From: Clostridium_S neuense
GTDB taxonomy: Bacteria; Bacillota; Clostridia; Clostridiales; Clostridiaceae
Length of the DNA stretch: 64,000 nt
NCBI RefSeq assembly: GCF_045310695.1
Contig: NZ_JBJIAA010000011.1
Coordinates: forward strand, 62,001-126,000
Reading direction: 5' to 3'
Part shown: positions 24,627-32,776 of the stretch, one piece after another
Layout: every line of letters begins with the position of its first letter
Position numbering within the stretch: the first letter of the stretch is position 1
The notes under the pieces: generated by a model
The model's database searches: none
What the model saw: the letters and a program-made list of their open reading frames with translations, nothing else
What the model was told of the DNA's origin: nothing
Position numbers and translations under genes: made by a program

Positions 24627-24849
24627 CTTTTTCACTCTCTTTCAGAAAGTCTTCTTCTCCATTTTCTGCAACTATCTTAATTTTGCCTTCTGCCTCATTT
24701 AACATTTTATAAAGTTTATTATAAAGTGCCATACCATCTTCATAGTTTTTTAACGTCTTTTCCAAGGTAAGACTGCCATCTTCCATATCACGTATTATCG
24801 TTTCTAACTTAGAAAGCATATTTTCATAATTTTCTTTTTTTGCTGGCAA
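24619..24849 (-). CDS. xseB: Exodeoxyribonuclease VII small subunit
   Basis: 76-aa helical subunit that binds XseA. The family pattern NYENMLSKLETIIRDME, LTLEKTLKNYEDGMALY, LNEAEGKIKI is clear, followed by an acidic tail. The start is a TTG behind GGGAGG. It overlaps ispA by 8 bases and lies 13 bases after xseA. Confidence 0.94.
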   Translation of the reverse strand: MPAKKENYENMLSKLETIIRDMEDGSLTLEKTLKNYEDGMALYNKLYKMLNEAEGKIKIVAENGEEDFLKESEKDE

Positions 24850-24862
24850 ATTAATTCCTCCC

Positions 24863-26059
24863 TTACTTAATTATCAAAGAAGTTTCAATGGCTCCGTCCT
24901 TCATTATAACAACAATGTCATTTTCATTCTTCAGTGTTTCTACGTTATCTATAAACTCACCATCTTTATTCTTTATTATCGAATATCCTTTACTTAGAAC
25001 ATTTTGAGGATTATTAGAAGCTAGAATGGATTTGTACTTTAAAAGCTTCTCCCTCTGAATCTCAAGTTTTCTTTTAGTCTTAATTAAAAGTAATTCTTGT
25101 AATTTTTCTAATATTGAATATCCATTTACTATAAAAGATTCTGGGCTATTATTTTCTATTAATTTTTTCTTAAGTTCAAGTTCATTTCTTTTATTTTCAA
25201 AATAACGATCTGTAACCGCAGCTAAGCGTCGTTTCATTGTGTGAAGTCTATCGCTAAATTGCATTAAATCTGGCACTGCAATTTCAGCTGCTGCAGATGG
25301 CGTTGGTGCCCTCATATCACTAACAAAATCTACTATTGTAAAATCTGTTTCATGTCCAACCCCAGTTACAACTGGCTTTTTTGAATTATAAACTGCATAG
25401 GCCAAATTTTCATCGTTAAATGCCCATAGTTCTTCTATAGACCCACCGCCTCTTGCAATTATAATTGTATCCACATCAGCTTTATCATTCATGTATTGAA
25501 TTCCTTTTATAATCTCTTTAGCTGCATTTACACCTTGAACTAAAACGGGATATATTAATATGTCTATATTTTTATTTCTTCTTCTAGAAACATTTATAAT
25601 ATCCCTTACAGCAGCTCCTGTTTTAGAGGTTATTACTCCAACTCTTGATGGATATAATGGAATATCTCTTTTATGTTTTTCATCGAACATACCTTTTTTT
25701 GAAAGCTTTTCTTTCAACTTTTCAAAAGCTATATATAACTCTCCCATACCTTCAAGTTCAATTTCGTTTGCATAGAGTTGATATGCTCCATCCTTTATAT
25801 AAACTGAAACTCTACCTTTTACATTAACCTTCATTCCATTTTCAGGGATAAACTTTAAATTTTGAACATCACTTCTAAACATAATACAGTTTATCTTTCC
25901 ATTTTCATCCTTTAAAGAGAAATAAGCATGACCACTGGTATGAAGTTTAAAATTTGATATTTCACCTTTTATATAAGCATTTCCTAATATAAAATCACTG
26001 TCCATAACTTTTTTTATATAGCTATTAAGTTCAGAAACCGTTAAAACTTTAATATACAT
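24863..26059 (-). CDS. xseA: Exodeoxyribonuclease VII large subunit
   Basis: 398-aa catalytic subunit degrading single-stranded DNA in both directions. N-terminal OB fold (residues 1-100: VSELNSYIKKVM, GEISNFKLHTSGHAYFSLKD) and catalytic domain with GVITSKTGAAVRDI, IIARGGGSIEELWAFNDE, GVGHETDFTI and DMRAPTPSAAAE. A C-terminal coiled coil follows. The ATG at 26057-26059 directly follows the folD stop; an upstream ATG inside folD has no site. Confidence 0.95.
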   Translation of the reverse strand: MYIKVLTVSELNSYIKKVMDSDFILGNAYIKGEISNFKLHTSGHAYFSLKDENGKINCIMFRSDVQNLKFIPENGMKVNVKGRVSVYIKDGAYQLYANEIELEGMGELYIAFEKLKEKLSKKGMFDEKHKRDIPLYPSRVGVITSKTGAAVRDIINVSRRRNKNIDILIYPVLVQGVNAAKEIIKGIQYMNDKADVDTIIIARGGGSIEELWAFNDENLAYAVYNSKKPVVTGVGHETDFTIVDFVSDMRAPTPSAAAEIAVPDLMQFSDRLHTMKRRLAAVTDRYFENKRNELELKKKLIENNSPESFIVNGYSILEKLQELLLIKTKRKLEIQREKLLKYKSILASNNPQNVLSKGYSIIKNKDGEFIDNVETLKNENDIVVIMKDGAIETSLIIK

Positions 26060-26060
26060 A

Positions 26061-26897
26061 TTATAAAAGCGCCTCACAAACATTTAATATAAGCATCGTA
26101 GTTGTCATTGCTCCAACCCCTCCTGGTACAGGTGTAATAAAAGCTGCTTTGCTTACAGCCTCATCAAAGCAAACATCTCCCTTAAGCTTTCCATCTATAA
26201 CAGTAGTACCTACATCTATAACTACAGCATTTTGTTTAATGTATTCTCCCGTAATAAAACCAGGATTTCCAACTGCTGAAACCAATATATCTGCTTTATT
26301 ACATATATTCTTTAGATCTTTTGTTTTTGAATGACATATAGTAACGGTAGCATTTTCATTAAGAAGAAGCTGTGAAACTGGTTTACCTACAATATTACTT
26401 CTTCCTATTATTACTGCATTCTTACCACTAATATCTATACCTGTGCTTTTAATGAGTTCTATAATACTTCTAGGAGTACACGGTATAAATGCTTTTTGTC
26501 CCCTGTAAAACTTACCGGTATTCTCATATGTAAGACTATCTATATCTTTACTTTCAACTATTGCTGAAGTTATATTCTTTTCATTAATGTGCTCTGGAAG
26601 TGGAAGCTGAAGCATAATTCCATTTACATCATTATCCTTATTTAATTTAGTTATCAAATTTATAATATCACTTTCAGCTGAATCTTCATTTAATATTATA
26701 CTTTGAAATTTAACTCCTAATTTATCACACAATCTTTTTTGGTTTTCTAGATAATACTTAGAACCACCATCATTCCCAACCATAATACTTGCTATACAAG
26801 GAACCTTAAGCCCACTCTTTATTCTTTCCTGTACAAAGCTGGCTATTTTTTCTCTATATTTTTTTGCCTGAAGTTTTCCATCTATTATTTGCCCCAC
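26061..26897 (-). CDS. folD: Bifunctional methylenetetrahydrofolate dehydrogenase/cyclohydrolase
   Basis: 278-aa folate one-carbon enzyme. The substrate motif with catalytic Lys is near residue 52 (SKYYLENQKRLCDKLG); LPLPEHINEK and the Rossmann site GRSNIVGKPVSQLLL follow, with PVPGGVGAMTTTML near the end. GTG start at 26895-26897, seven bases from AAAGGAAG. It supports one-carbon units for purine and fMet synthesis. It is 36 bases downstream of nusB. Confidence 0.95.
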   Translation of the reverse strand: MGQIIDGKLQAKKYREKIASFVQERIKSGLKVPCIASIMVGNDGGSKYYLENQKRLCDKLGVKFQSIILNEDSAESDIINLITKLNKDNDVNGIMLQLPLPEHINEKNITSAIVESKDIDSLTYENTGKFYRGQKAFIPCTPRSIIELIKSTGIDISGKNAVIIGRSNIVGKPVSQLLLNENATVTICHSKTKDLKNICNKADILVSAVGNPGFITGEYIKQNAVVIDVGTTVIDGKLKGDVCFDEAVSKAAFITPVPGGVGAMTTTMLILNVCEALL

Positions 26898-26933
26898 ATT
26901 TACACTTCCTTTGCAATTTTTTACATACGCATT

Positions 26934-27347
26934 TTATATGGTTTTATCTTCGATTTTATTTATAAAGCTACCTAAAACACCATTTACAAATGACCATGAT
27001 TTTTCTTCTGAATAACTTTTAGCAAGCTCAACAGCTTCATTTACAGAAACTTTATCTGGTATATCATTTTCATAAAGTATTTCATAAATCGCTAGTCTAA
27101 GTATACTTAAATTAGTTTTAGATATACGCTCGATTTTCCATTTACTTGAGTTTTCTTCTATTTTTTTATCAATAGCTTCTTTATTGCTTATAACCCCATC
27201 TATTATTCTAGTAATATATTCAAAATCTACATCTTTACAATCATTTTCTTCTTTAAAATTTTCTATAGTTTCTTCACAGTTATTTTTATTAAATGAAATC
27301 TCAAATAATAATTTCATTGCTATTTCTCTACTTTTTCTTCTATTCAT
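26934..27347 (-). CDS. nusB: Transcription antitermination factor NusB
   Basis: 137-aa all-helical RNA-binding protein that with NusE (S10) recognises boxA in rRNA leaders. Seen: RRKSREIAMKLLFE at the start, SKTNLSILRLAIYEILY in the middle, PDKVSVNEAVELAKSYSEEKSWSFVNGVLG at the end. The ATG at 27345-27347 has AGGAGG; a 24-codon upstream in-frame extension does not. It heads the nusB-folD-xseA-xseB-ispA operon. Confidence 0.95.
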   Translation of the reverse strand: MNRRKSREIAMKLLFEISFNKNNCEETIENFKEENDCKDVDFEYITRIIDGVISNKEAIDKKIEENSSKWKIERISKTNLSILRLAIYEILYENDIPDKVSVNEAVELAKSYSEEKSWSFVNGVLGSFINKIEDKTI

Positions 27348-27516
27348 AGCTTTCCTCCTACTTACATGAAACCACTGCTGAGCCCAATTCACTTGTACTT
27401 TAAAATTTAATGCACACATAGATATTGGCTCTCTTGGTTTTACTATATATTTAGATACAAAGTTTATATTACTATATATTATAATAAACTTCCATAGTTT
27501 TTAAAAAGTTTATTGC

Positions 27517-27552
27517 AAAAAAGCATCCTAATTTTTAGAAGGATGCTTTTTC
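27517..27552 (-). terminator. Terminator downstream of asp23
   Basis: An 11-12 bp inverted repeat (27517-27528 and 27541-27552) centred on AAGCATCC/GGATGCTT with A and T runs, about 50 bases after the asp23 stop. Confidence 0.85.
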
Positions 27553-27598
27553 ATAAATATGGTTATAATTAAAAACTAACTACTTCAACCAAATAAAA

Positions 27599-27994
27599 TT
27601 ACTCTTCAGTATTTTCTTCTTTTACTTCTTCACTAGGCTTTTGGAGTGCAACATTCTGAACAAATACATTTACTGCTGAAACATTTAAACCTGTTAAGCT
27701 TTCAACTGTCCTTTTAACATTCTCTTGTACTTTGGCCGCTACATCAGGTATTCTAAGTCCATATTCAATAACTAAGTATAAATCTATTGATGCACTTTCT
27801 TCTTCGATATTAATTTTTACACCCTTTGTAAGATTCTTTTTTCCACTTAATATTTGTGTTATTCCTCCAACTATACCTGAGCTCATACCAACAACACCTT
27901 TTATTTCAGATGCTGCTAAATCAGCAATTACTCCAACCACTTCGTCTGATATTTTAATTATACCTATTTCTGGATCCTTTGTTTCTTCTTCCAT
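27599..27994 (-). CDS. Asp23/Gls24-family envelope stress protein (YqhY-like)
   Basis: 131-aa DUF322 protein. Core: GIIKISDEVVGVIADLAASEIKGVVGMS, ITQILSGKKNLTKGVKI, IEYGLRIPDVAAKVQENVKRTVESLTGL, VNVFVQNVAL. In Firmicutes this family sits next to nusB and near accBC; in staphylococci it is a membrane-tethered wall-stress protein. Here it has its own promoter and terminator. GGGGG precedes the ATG. Confidence 0.9.
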   Translation of the reverse strand: MEEETKDPEIGIIKISDEVVGVIADLAASEIKGVVGMSSGIVGGITQILSGKKNLTKGVKINIEEESASIDLYLVIEYGLRIPDVAAKVQENVKRTVESLTGLNVSAVNVFVQNVALQKPSEEVKEENTEE

Positions 27995-28045
27995 GATTGT
28001 TACCCCCTTTGCCCTGAATAACCAAGGCGTAGTGTATTTAAATGT

Positions 28046-28074
28046 ATTATATCAAATTACTTATTTTTTTACAA
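28046..28074 (-). promoter_or_regulatory. Sigma-A promoter of asp23
   Basis: TTGTAA (28069-28074) and TATAAT (28046-28051) with a 17-base spacer, about 50 bases before the asp23 start. Confidence 0.65.
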
Positions 28075-28086
28075 ATCAAAATAATA

Positions 28087-28277
28087 CGAAGTAACAATGC
28101 CTCGTAGCGTTAAAAAAATCCTATAAATCTACGGTTCAAAAATCTTAAAATCCTAAGATTTTTCAATAACTCCCTGAGAAGATGCTCAAACAGATTGAAA
28201 TCTCTAAGTATTTTAAGATTTTTGAACTAAAATTTATTAGGATTTTTTTAAATCATTCCTTTAGCATTGTTACTTCG
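28087..28277. repeat. 190-nt long hairpin, dispersed repeat family B copy 1
   Basis: Nested perfect arms: 28087-28100 with 28264-28277 (14 bp), about 28112-28128 with 28232-28249, and 28134-28151 with 28210-28227 (18 bp). Together they form one long interrupted hairpin. The sequence aligns, with gaps, to the reverse complement of 63640-63782. No ORF. It lies between asp23 and spoIIIAH. Confidence 0.8.
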
Positions 28278-28427
28278 CTTCCACTGTAGTGCTACGTAAT
28301 TAAATCTCTATACTAGTTACCCAATAACACATCTTATTTGTCAAAGTTTAATTATAGATACATAACCTAAAAGGTTGAAATTACTAAAACCAAATTTATT
28401 TCCACAAGCTGGAGTTTGAATTAAAAA
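28278..28427. other. Noncoding spacer between repeats B1 and A1
   Basis: AT-rich stretch between two repeat elements. I see no ORF, promoter pair or strong hairpin in it. Confidence 0.5.
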
Positions 28428-28612
28428 CTACAGTGAATATAGACTTACTTTTTGCTTTACTCATGAAAATCTTTAAATTTATGGTATCAGCTGTGCTGAT
28501 TACTATGTTTTACATAATGAGTAAACATTAAATTTAAGTTTTTCCAAAGCACAGCGGAGAAAAATCATCTTTCACTGTCATCTGTACTTTGTACTCTGTT
28601 TCAAGTTGTCCA
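28428..28612. repeat. Dispersed repeat family A copy 1
   Basis: About 185 bases. It contains the hairpin ATCAGC-TGT-GCTGAT (28486-28500), arms TTTACTCAT/ATGAGTAAA (28456-28464, 28517-28525), and an end with tandem CTGTAC/TTGTACTCTGT (28582-28599). It aligns with 58889-59095 and 63457-63632. It lies just after the spoIIIAH stop. Confidence 0.7.
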
Positions 28613-28629
28613 CCTACAAAATATTTTTG

Positions 28630-29172
28630 TTATTTAGTAATTGGTAATACTTCTATGTTCCTAATTCCTGTAACACTATTAACAACATCTTTTATGTCTC
28701 TTAATTGAACATCACTAAGCGTAGAACTACTAGCTTTTACATTTACAGTAACTTTATTATTATTTATTGAACAAAGTACATCTTTAAATCCTTTACTCTT
28801 AAGTAATGTTTCAACCTTCGTACATTTTGAATCATTATCTGTTAATGCCATAAGTTTCTGTTCTGCAGCTGACCTTGTTGAACTGCTTACACTTTTATCA
28901 TCAATCATGTTCTTTAGTGTTTGTATTTCACTTTGGTCTTTTTGCTCTCTATCAAGCTTTCCTTGTGAAAACAAATCTGATTTTGTACTAGTACTAGAAG
29001 AACTTGTATTTTTAGAAGAATCCTTATTTAAAGATACTGTACTTTTATTATCATTGTCCAAATCAGTATCATTAACATATAAATATGGACTTCTAAATTT
29101 TGTAGCTAAAACCGCTGCACACACTATAAGTACTAGCAACGTAACAATAATAACAGCTTGTTTTTTATTCAT
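28630..29172 (-). CDS. spoIIIAH: Stage III sporulation protein AH
   Basis: 180-aa protein with one N-terminal membrane helix (5-24) and a soluble domain of the ring-forming YscJ/FliF-like fold in the C-terminal 100 residues. In Bacillus, SpoIIIAH in the mother-cell membrane binds SpoIIQ from the forespore, forming the feeding-tube channel. The middle is Ser/Thr/Lys-rich and low-complexity. GGGGG precedes the ATG. Last gene of the spoIIIA operon, 78 bases after spoIIIAG. Confidence 0.92.
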   Translation of the reverse strand: MNKKQAVIIVTLLVLIVCAAVLATKFRSPYLYVNDTDLDNDNKSTVSLNKDSSKNTSSSSTSTKSDLFSQGKLDREQKDQSEIQTLKNMIDDKSVSSSTRSAAEQKLMALTDNDSKCTKVETLLKSKGFKDVLCSINNNKVTVNVKASSSTLSDVQLRDIKDVVNSVTGIRNIEVLPITK

Positions 29173-29250
29173 TTTCTTTACCCCCTATCTAATCCTTAAG
29201 AAAATTATATGCTTGTTCAAATTTTTATATACCATATGAGTCTTTAAATT

Positions 29251-29853
29251 TTATTTCTTCATAGGATAAACATCTACTTTGTCTGCGGATATCCCAAATA
29301 AATCTACAACAGCATTTGTTATACTTAATTTTATAGAACCATTTTCAGCTCCTTCAGCAACTATACATACTCCTGTCACCTTAGGTTTATACTTTTTAAG
29401 AATTAATGGAGATTCCTTATCTCCGTCTTTAGACATAACAACAGTATCCCCATCTGAATCCTGTGTAGTAGTTCTCTTTCCACCAGAATTATCTGTTTCA
29501 TTAATAACAGATGTAGACTTATTAACGTTAAATGCAGGAACCTGCTCCTCTCCACTTGAAAAATACATCATTATTTGCACTTTACCTACTCCATCCATTT
29601 GCTCTAGTGTACCTTTAAGCTTGTTTTCTACACTTGTTTCATAATTTTGAATATTGTCACTGTCACTTTCTCCTTGAGTCTTCGTCTCTTGTTTTTTGCT
29701 ATTGTCCGGCTTTGAAAAACTATCTGCGCTATTAAAAAAACTAGACACTATTACTATCAATATCCCTATAAGCCCAATTATAATGATATTAGTAAATGCA
29801 TTCTTTTTTTTCTTTCCGTCTTTAAAATAATCTATTAATTTTTTGAAATCCAT
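29251..29853 (-). CDS. spoIIIAG: Stage III sporulation protein AG
   Basis: 200-aa protein with a membrane helix at about 22-42 and an extracellular ring-building domain (LKGTLEQMDGVGKVQIMMYFSSG, then KPKVTGVCIVAEGAENGSIKLSITNAVVDLFG). In Bacillus, SpoIIIAG forms a large ring in the mother cell-forespore channel. A polar, low-complexity insert lies between the two conserved blocks. GGGGAAGGGG precedes the ATG. Confidence 0.93.
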   Translation of the reverse strand: MDFKKLIDYFKDGKKKKNAFTNIIIIGLIGILIVIVSSFFNSADSFSKPDNSKKQETKTQGESDSDNIQNYETSVENKLKGTLEQMDGVGKVQIMMYFSSGEEQVPAFNVNKSTSVINETDNSGGKRTTTQDSDGDTVVMSKDGDKESPLILKKYKPKVTGVCIVAEGAENGSIKLSITNAVVDLFGISADKVDVYPMKK

Positions 29854-29888
29854 TTTATCCCCTTCCCCTATAAGTTTTTCACGTTATT

Positions 29889-30476
29889 TTAAAGTTTATA
29901 TACATTTATATTTTTGTCTGGTACTTTAATTTCGCTACTTACAAAGTTTTTTATTCTCTCCTCTTCAACGTTATCTAAACTTTTGGCTGAAGTAGTTTTT
30001 TCATTACTTTTTCCTATTTGTATTTTATTTATTTTTTCTATTCCCTTTTCTTTTACTCCAATACTTATAGATTTTATTACAAACATTTGACTATCCTTAT
30101 CCATATCAACCTCAACACTAGCTGAATAATCTGCATCTGGAAACTTTTCTTTAAGTAGTTTAGTGCACGTATTCTCTAAATTTTCTTTAAATTGCTCTTT
30201 TGTATTTTCCTCATCCTTTTTTTTATAAGCTTCAACACTGCTTTTATAGTTGCTCACTTTAAAACTTTCCTCTGCTTTATTTATATACCCATTTATGTTT
30301 ATATTTTTATTAAATATTTTTATTATAGGAGTCATTATTACAGTCATTAACATTAAGCCCATAACAAACTTACCATAACTCTTCATCTTATTGTCTGGAA
30401 GTATCATTTCAACAGCAGTAATAAATACAACAGCAGTGCATATTGTAATAATCCAGCTTCTAAGCCAAGCTATCAC
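29889..30476 (-). CDS. spoIIIAF: Stage III sporulation protein AF
   Basis: 195-aa protein with two N-terminal membrane helices (8-25, 35-52) and a soluble C-terminal domain of the ring-building type. Starts with GTG (30474-30476). The ribosome site lies in an exact tandem duplication of the 10-mer GAAGGTGATA (30471-30490). It is part of the mother-cell channel assembly. 21 bases separate it from spoIIIAE. Confidence 0.9.
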   Translation of the reverse strand: MIAWLRSWIITICTAVVFITAVEMILPDNKMKSYGKFVMGLMLMTVIMTPIIKIFNKNININGYINKAEESFKVSNYKSSVEAYKKKDEENTKEQFKENLENTCTKLLKEKFPDADYSASVEVDMDKDSQMFVIKSISIGVKEKGIEKINKIQIGKSNEKTTSAKSLDNVEEERIKNFVSSEIKVPDKNINVYKL

Positions 30477-30497
30477 CTTCTATCACCTTCTCACAAT

Positions 30498-31643
30498 TTA
30501 TAAAGGTTTACCAGCAGCTATTATTATTGATATCATTATAAAAAACATTACAGAAACCCCTATAAGACATGATGCAATTAATATAAGAGTATCTCCTGCA
30601 TTTGCTATACACTTAACAATTCTCCCATCACTTATAGGCTCAACAAGGGCAGCTGTAAGTTTATGCATAAAAGCCAAAATAAGTATCTTAATTACAGGAA
30701 ATATCATCATAACAACCAGTATAATAAGTCCTATAGTTCCAACAGCATTTTTAAGCAAAACACTATAGCCAGCTACAGTAGATACTGCATCAGATAGGCA
30801 TTTGCCTACAATAGGCACAAAATTATCAACTGCAAACTTAGCCGTTTTAGTTGTAATTTCATCCATAGCCTTTGAATTTATGCCTCTTATTGTTACTATT
30901 CCTATAAACACAGTCATCACAATTCCTTGAATCCACATTACAATCTGGTTAAGAAGCTTTGCTAATTGATCTATTTTATAATCTTTGGATAAGTTATTTA
31001 CAAACTGAAGCACAAAAGTCATTATAATAATTGGTATCAATATGTTTTTAAATATGGTTATACTGATGCTTATAGATAAAAGTATTATAGGATCTAAAGA
31101 AGCAGATTGAATAACGCTTCCAGATCCAGCAAGAAGCGCCAGCAGTGCTGGAATAAGAACATTCATCATATTATTAATGTCCTCAATGCTTCCTCTTGCT
31201 AAAGTTACCCCTGTATAAAAACTTTTTGAAATAATCATAATAATAACAGAATAACAAGCAAAATAGGCTATGTTTGTAACACTTTCCGAGGAAAATGCTT
31301 TTTGAAAATTAGTAAGCAAAGCACAAATAATGCAAATAATTATAAGCATAGATATAAGCTTAATGCTCGAAATAATATCTCTAACAGAATATGATAAAAT
31401 TGCCTTTAAAAGCTTTGAAAATGATATACCTCCAGAACCATTTTTTATATACTCCTTAACATAAGTTGCTATATCAACATCTTTTAAAATTTCATATTTA
31501 TCTTTTACATTAGACATATAATTATAAAGCTGATTTATCTGCTCATCATCACTAAAATTACTTTTATCCTTTGCTTCTACAGTTGATTGACACATTGATA
31601 TAATTACAGTCACTATTAACAATACATAGATTACCTTTTTCAT
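30498..31643 (-). CDS. spoIIIAE: Stage III sporulation protein AE
   Basis: 381-aa polytopic membrane protein with an N-terminal signal-like segment and about seven further helices. It is the likely membrane core of the SpoIIIA export apparatus. Conserved stretches include NNMMNVLIPALLALLAGSG and FVPIVGKCLSDAVSTVAGYSVLLKNAVG. The ATG at 31641-31643 is preferred; a GTG three codons earlier abuts the spoIIIAD stop. Confidence 0.94.
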   Translation of the reverse strand: MKKVIYVLLIVTVIISMCQSTVEAKDKSNFSDDEQINQLYNYMSNVKDKYEILKDVDIATYVKEYIKNGSGGISFSKLLKAILSYSVRDIISSIKLISMLIIICIICALLTNFQKAFSSESVTNIAYFACYSVIIMIISKSFYTGVTLARGSIEDINNMMNVLIPALLALLAGSGSVIQSASLDPIILLSISISITIFKNILIPIIIMTFVLQFVNNLSKDYKIDQLAKLLNQIVMWIQGIVMTVFIGIVTIRGINSKAMDEITTKTAKFAVDNFVPIVGKCLSDAVSTVAGYSVLLKNAVGTIGLIILVVMMIFPVIKILILAFMHKLTAALVEPISDGRIVKCIANAGDTLILIASCLIGVSVMFFIMISIIIAAGKPL

Positions 31644-31652
31644 AAACCACAC

Positions 31653-32036
31653 CTACATAAGCTTTAATATTGAATCAAGCAGTCCCATTAATATCGGAAC
31701 AGCTAGTACCAATATTAGTATTTTACCTGCAAATTCAACCTTAGAGGCTATATTACTCTCTCCAGAATCCTTGCATATTTCACTACAGAAAGATGCCAAA
31801 TAGGCAATACCAAGAATCTTAAACACAGTAGTTAAATAAACAAAATCTATATTGGCTTTTAATGCAAGCTTTTGTAAAAGTCCCAAAACTGCTGTTATTT
31901 TAGAAAGCATAAATATAAAAATCAAGACACCCACAATAACACTTATAAGCACTGCTATTTCACTTTTTTGATTTCTAAAAACAACCGTTATTATAAGCGC
32001 TATAAAAGCAAAAGCTACTATTTTTACAATTTCCAT
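31653..32036 (-). CDS. spoIIIAD: Stage III sporulation protein AD
   Basis: 127-aa membrane protein with four predicted helices (5-22, 30-48, 68-85, 105-125). Conserved: FRNQKSEIAVLISVIVGV and YLASFCSEICKDSGESNIASKVEFAGKILIL. Part of the channel base with SpoIIIAC and AE. ATG at 32034-32036 follows AGGTGG. Confidence 0.92.
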   Translation of the reverse strand: MEIVKIVAFAFIALIITVVFRNQKSEIAVLISVIVGVLIFIFMLSKITAVLGLLQKLALKANIDFVYLTTVFKILGIAYLASFCSEICKDSGESNIASKVEFAGKILILVLAVPILMGLLDSILKLM

Positions 32037-32045
32037 AATAACCAC

Positions 32046-32243
32046 CTACAACTGAAACATGGTCTTCACCGCAGTAAATAATTTACTTATAAGATTTATT
32101 ACCATCATCAGAATTATAATTATTCCCGCTAAATTAGTTATTACAGCAAAATCATCTTTACCACTTGATTTTAGTATTTTATCTATTATAATCATCAAAA
32201 TTCCAACAGCTGCAATTTTGAAGATAAGACTCACATCAAGCAA
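32046..32243 (-). CDS. spoIIIAC: Stage III sporulation protein AC
   Basis: 65-aa membrane protein of two helices, matching family length. SpoIIIAC and AD share a fold and belong to the channel's membrane base. It begins with TTG eight bases after GGAGG. It is separated from spoIIIAD by nine bases when AD starts at 32036. Confidence 0.92.
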   Translation of the reverse strand: MLDVSLIFKIAAVGILMIIIDKILKSSGKDDFAVITNLAGIIIILMMVINLISKLFTAVKTMFQL

Positions 32244-32255
32244 CTAACACACCTC

Positions 32256-32774
32256 CTACACAAGCATAATTACAAGCATAGCTCCTACACAAAATCCTAA
32301 ATATCTGTACATCTTAACACTTTTTTTCATAATTTCTTCTGCATTTTTTATTTGCTTTTTTAAATTTTCAATGGTAAGTTCAAATACCGCAATTTGCCCA
32401 TCTATATCGGTTTCTCCAAGACTCTTTGATAGATTTAATATTATCAACTTGTCTTCTTTAATAATATTCATATCTCCGCTGCAAATTTTAAATGCACTTT
32501 TAAAAGCATCATACACACTATCAAAATTTCTACCCAAGAGATTAGAAGAAATTATTTTAAAAAATGAATTTAAAGGTTCATTAGTTTTATCAGCTACACT
32601 CATCAAAGCCTCAACCAAAGGAGTATGAGTATATATTATTTCGTTTCTAAGTTGATATATACACGCCTCAATTTCGTTAAGCTCTTTTACTCTATTTTTA
32701 AACTTTTCAGCATAAATAAATCCTGCCAGTGTAGATGTAATTAAAACAATCATGCAGCCGAAAATCTTTATCAC
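32256..32774 (-). CDS. spoIIIAB: Stage III sporulation protein AB
   Basis: 172-aa protein with a membrane helix at each end and a cytoplasmic helical bundle between, like the type II secretion GspF fold. Typical: LNEIEACIYQLRNEIIYTHTPLVEAL and KSVKMYRYLGFCVGAMLVIML. GTG start two bases after the spoIIIAA stop, so coupled. Confidence 0.92.
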   Translation of the reverse strand: MIKIFGCMIVLITSTLAGFIYAEKFKNRVKELNEIEACIYQLRNEIIYTHTPLVEALMSVADKTNEPLNSFFKIISSNLLGRNFDSVYDAFKSAFKICSGDMNIIKEDKLIILNLSKSLGETDIDGQIAVFELTIENLKKQIKNAEEIMKKSVKMYRYLGFCVGAMLVIMLV

Positions 32775-32776
32775 CC

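Noticed and set aside
28087..28277. CRISPR array or large terminator in the asp23-spoIIIAH gap
   Set aside because: The repeats are inverted arms of one hairpin rather than regularly spaced direct repeats, and asp23 already has its own terminator at 27517-27552.
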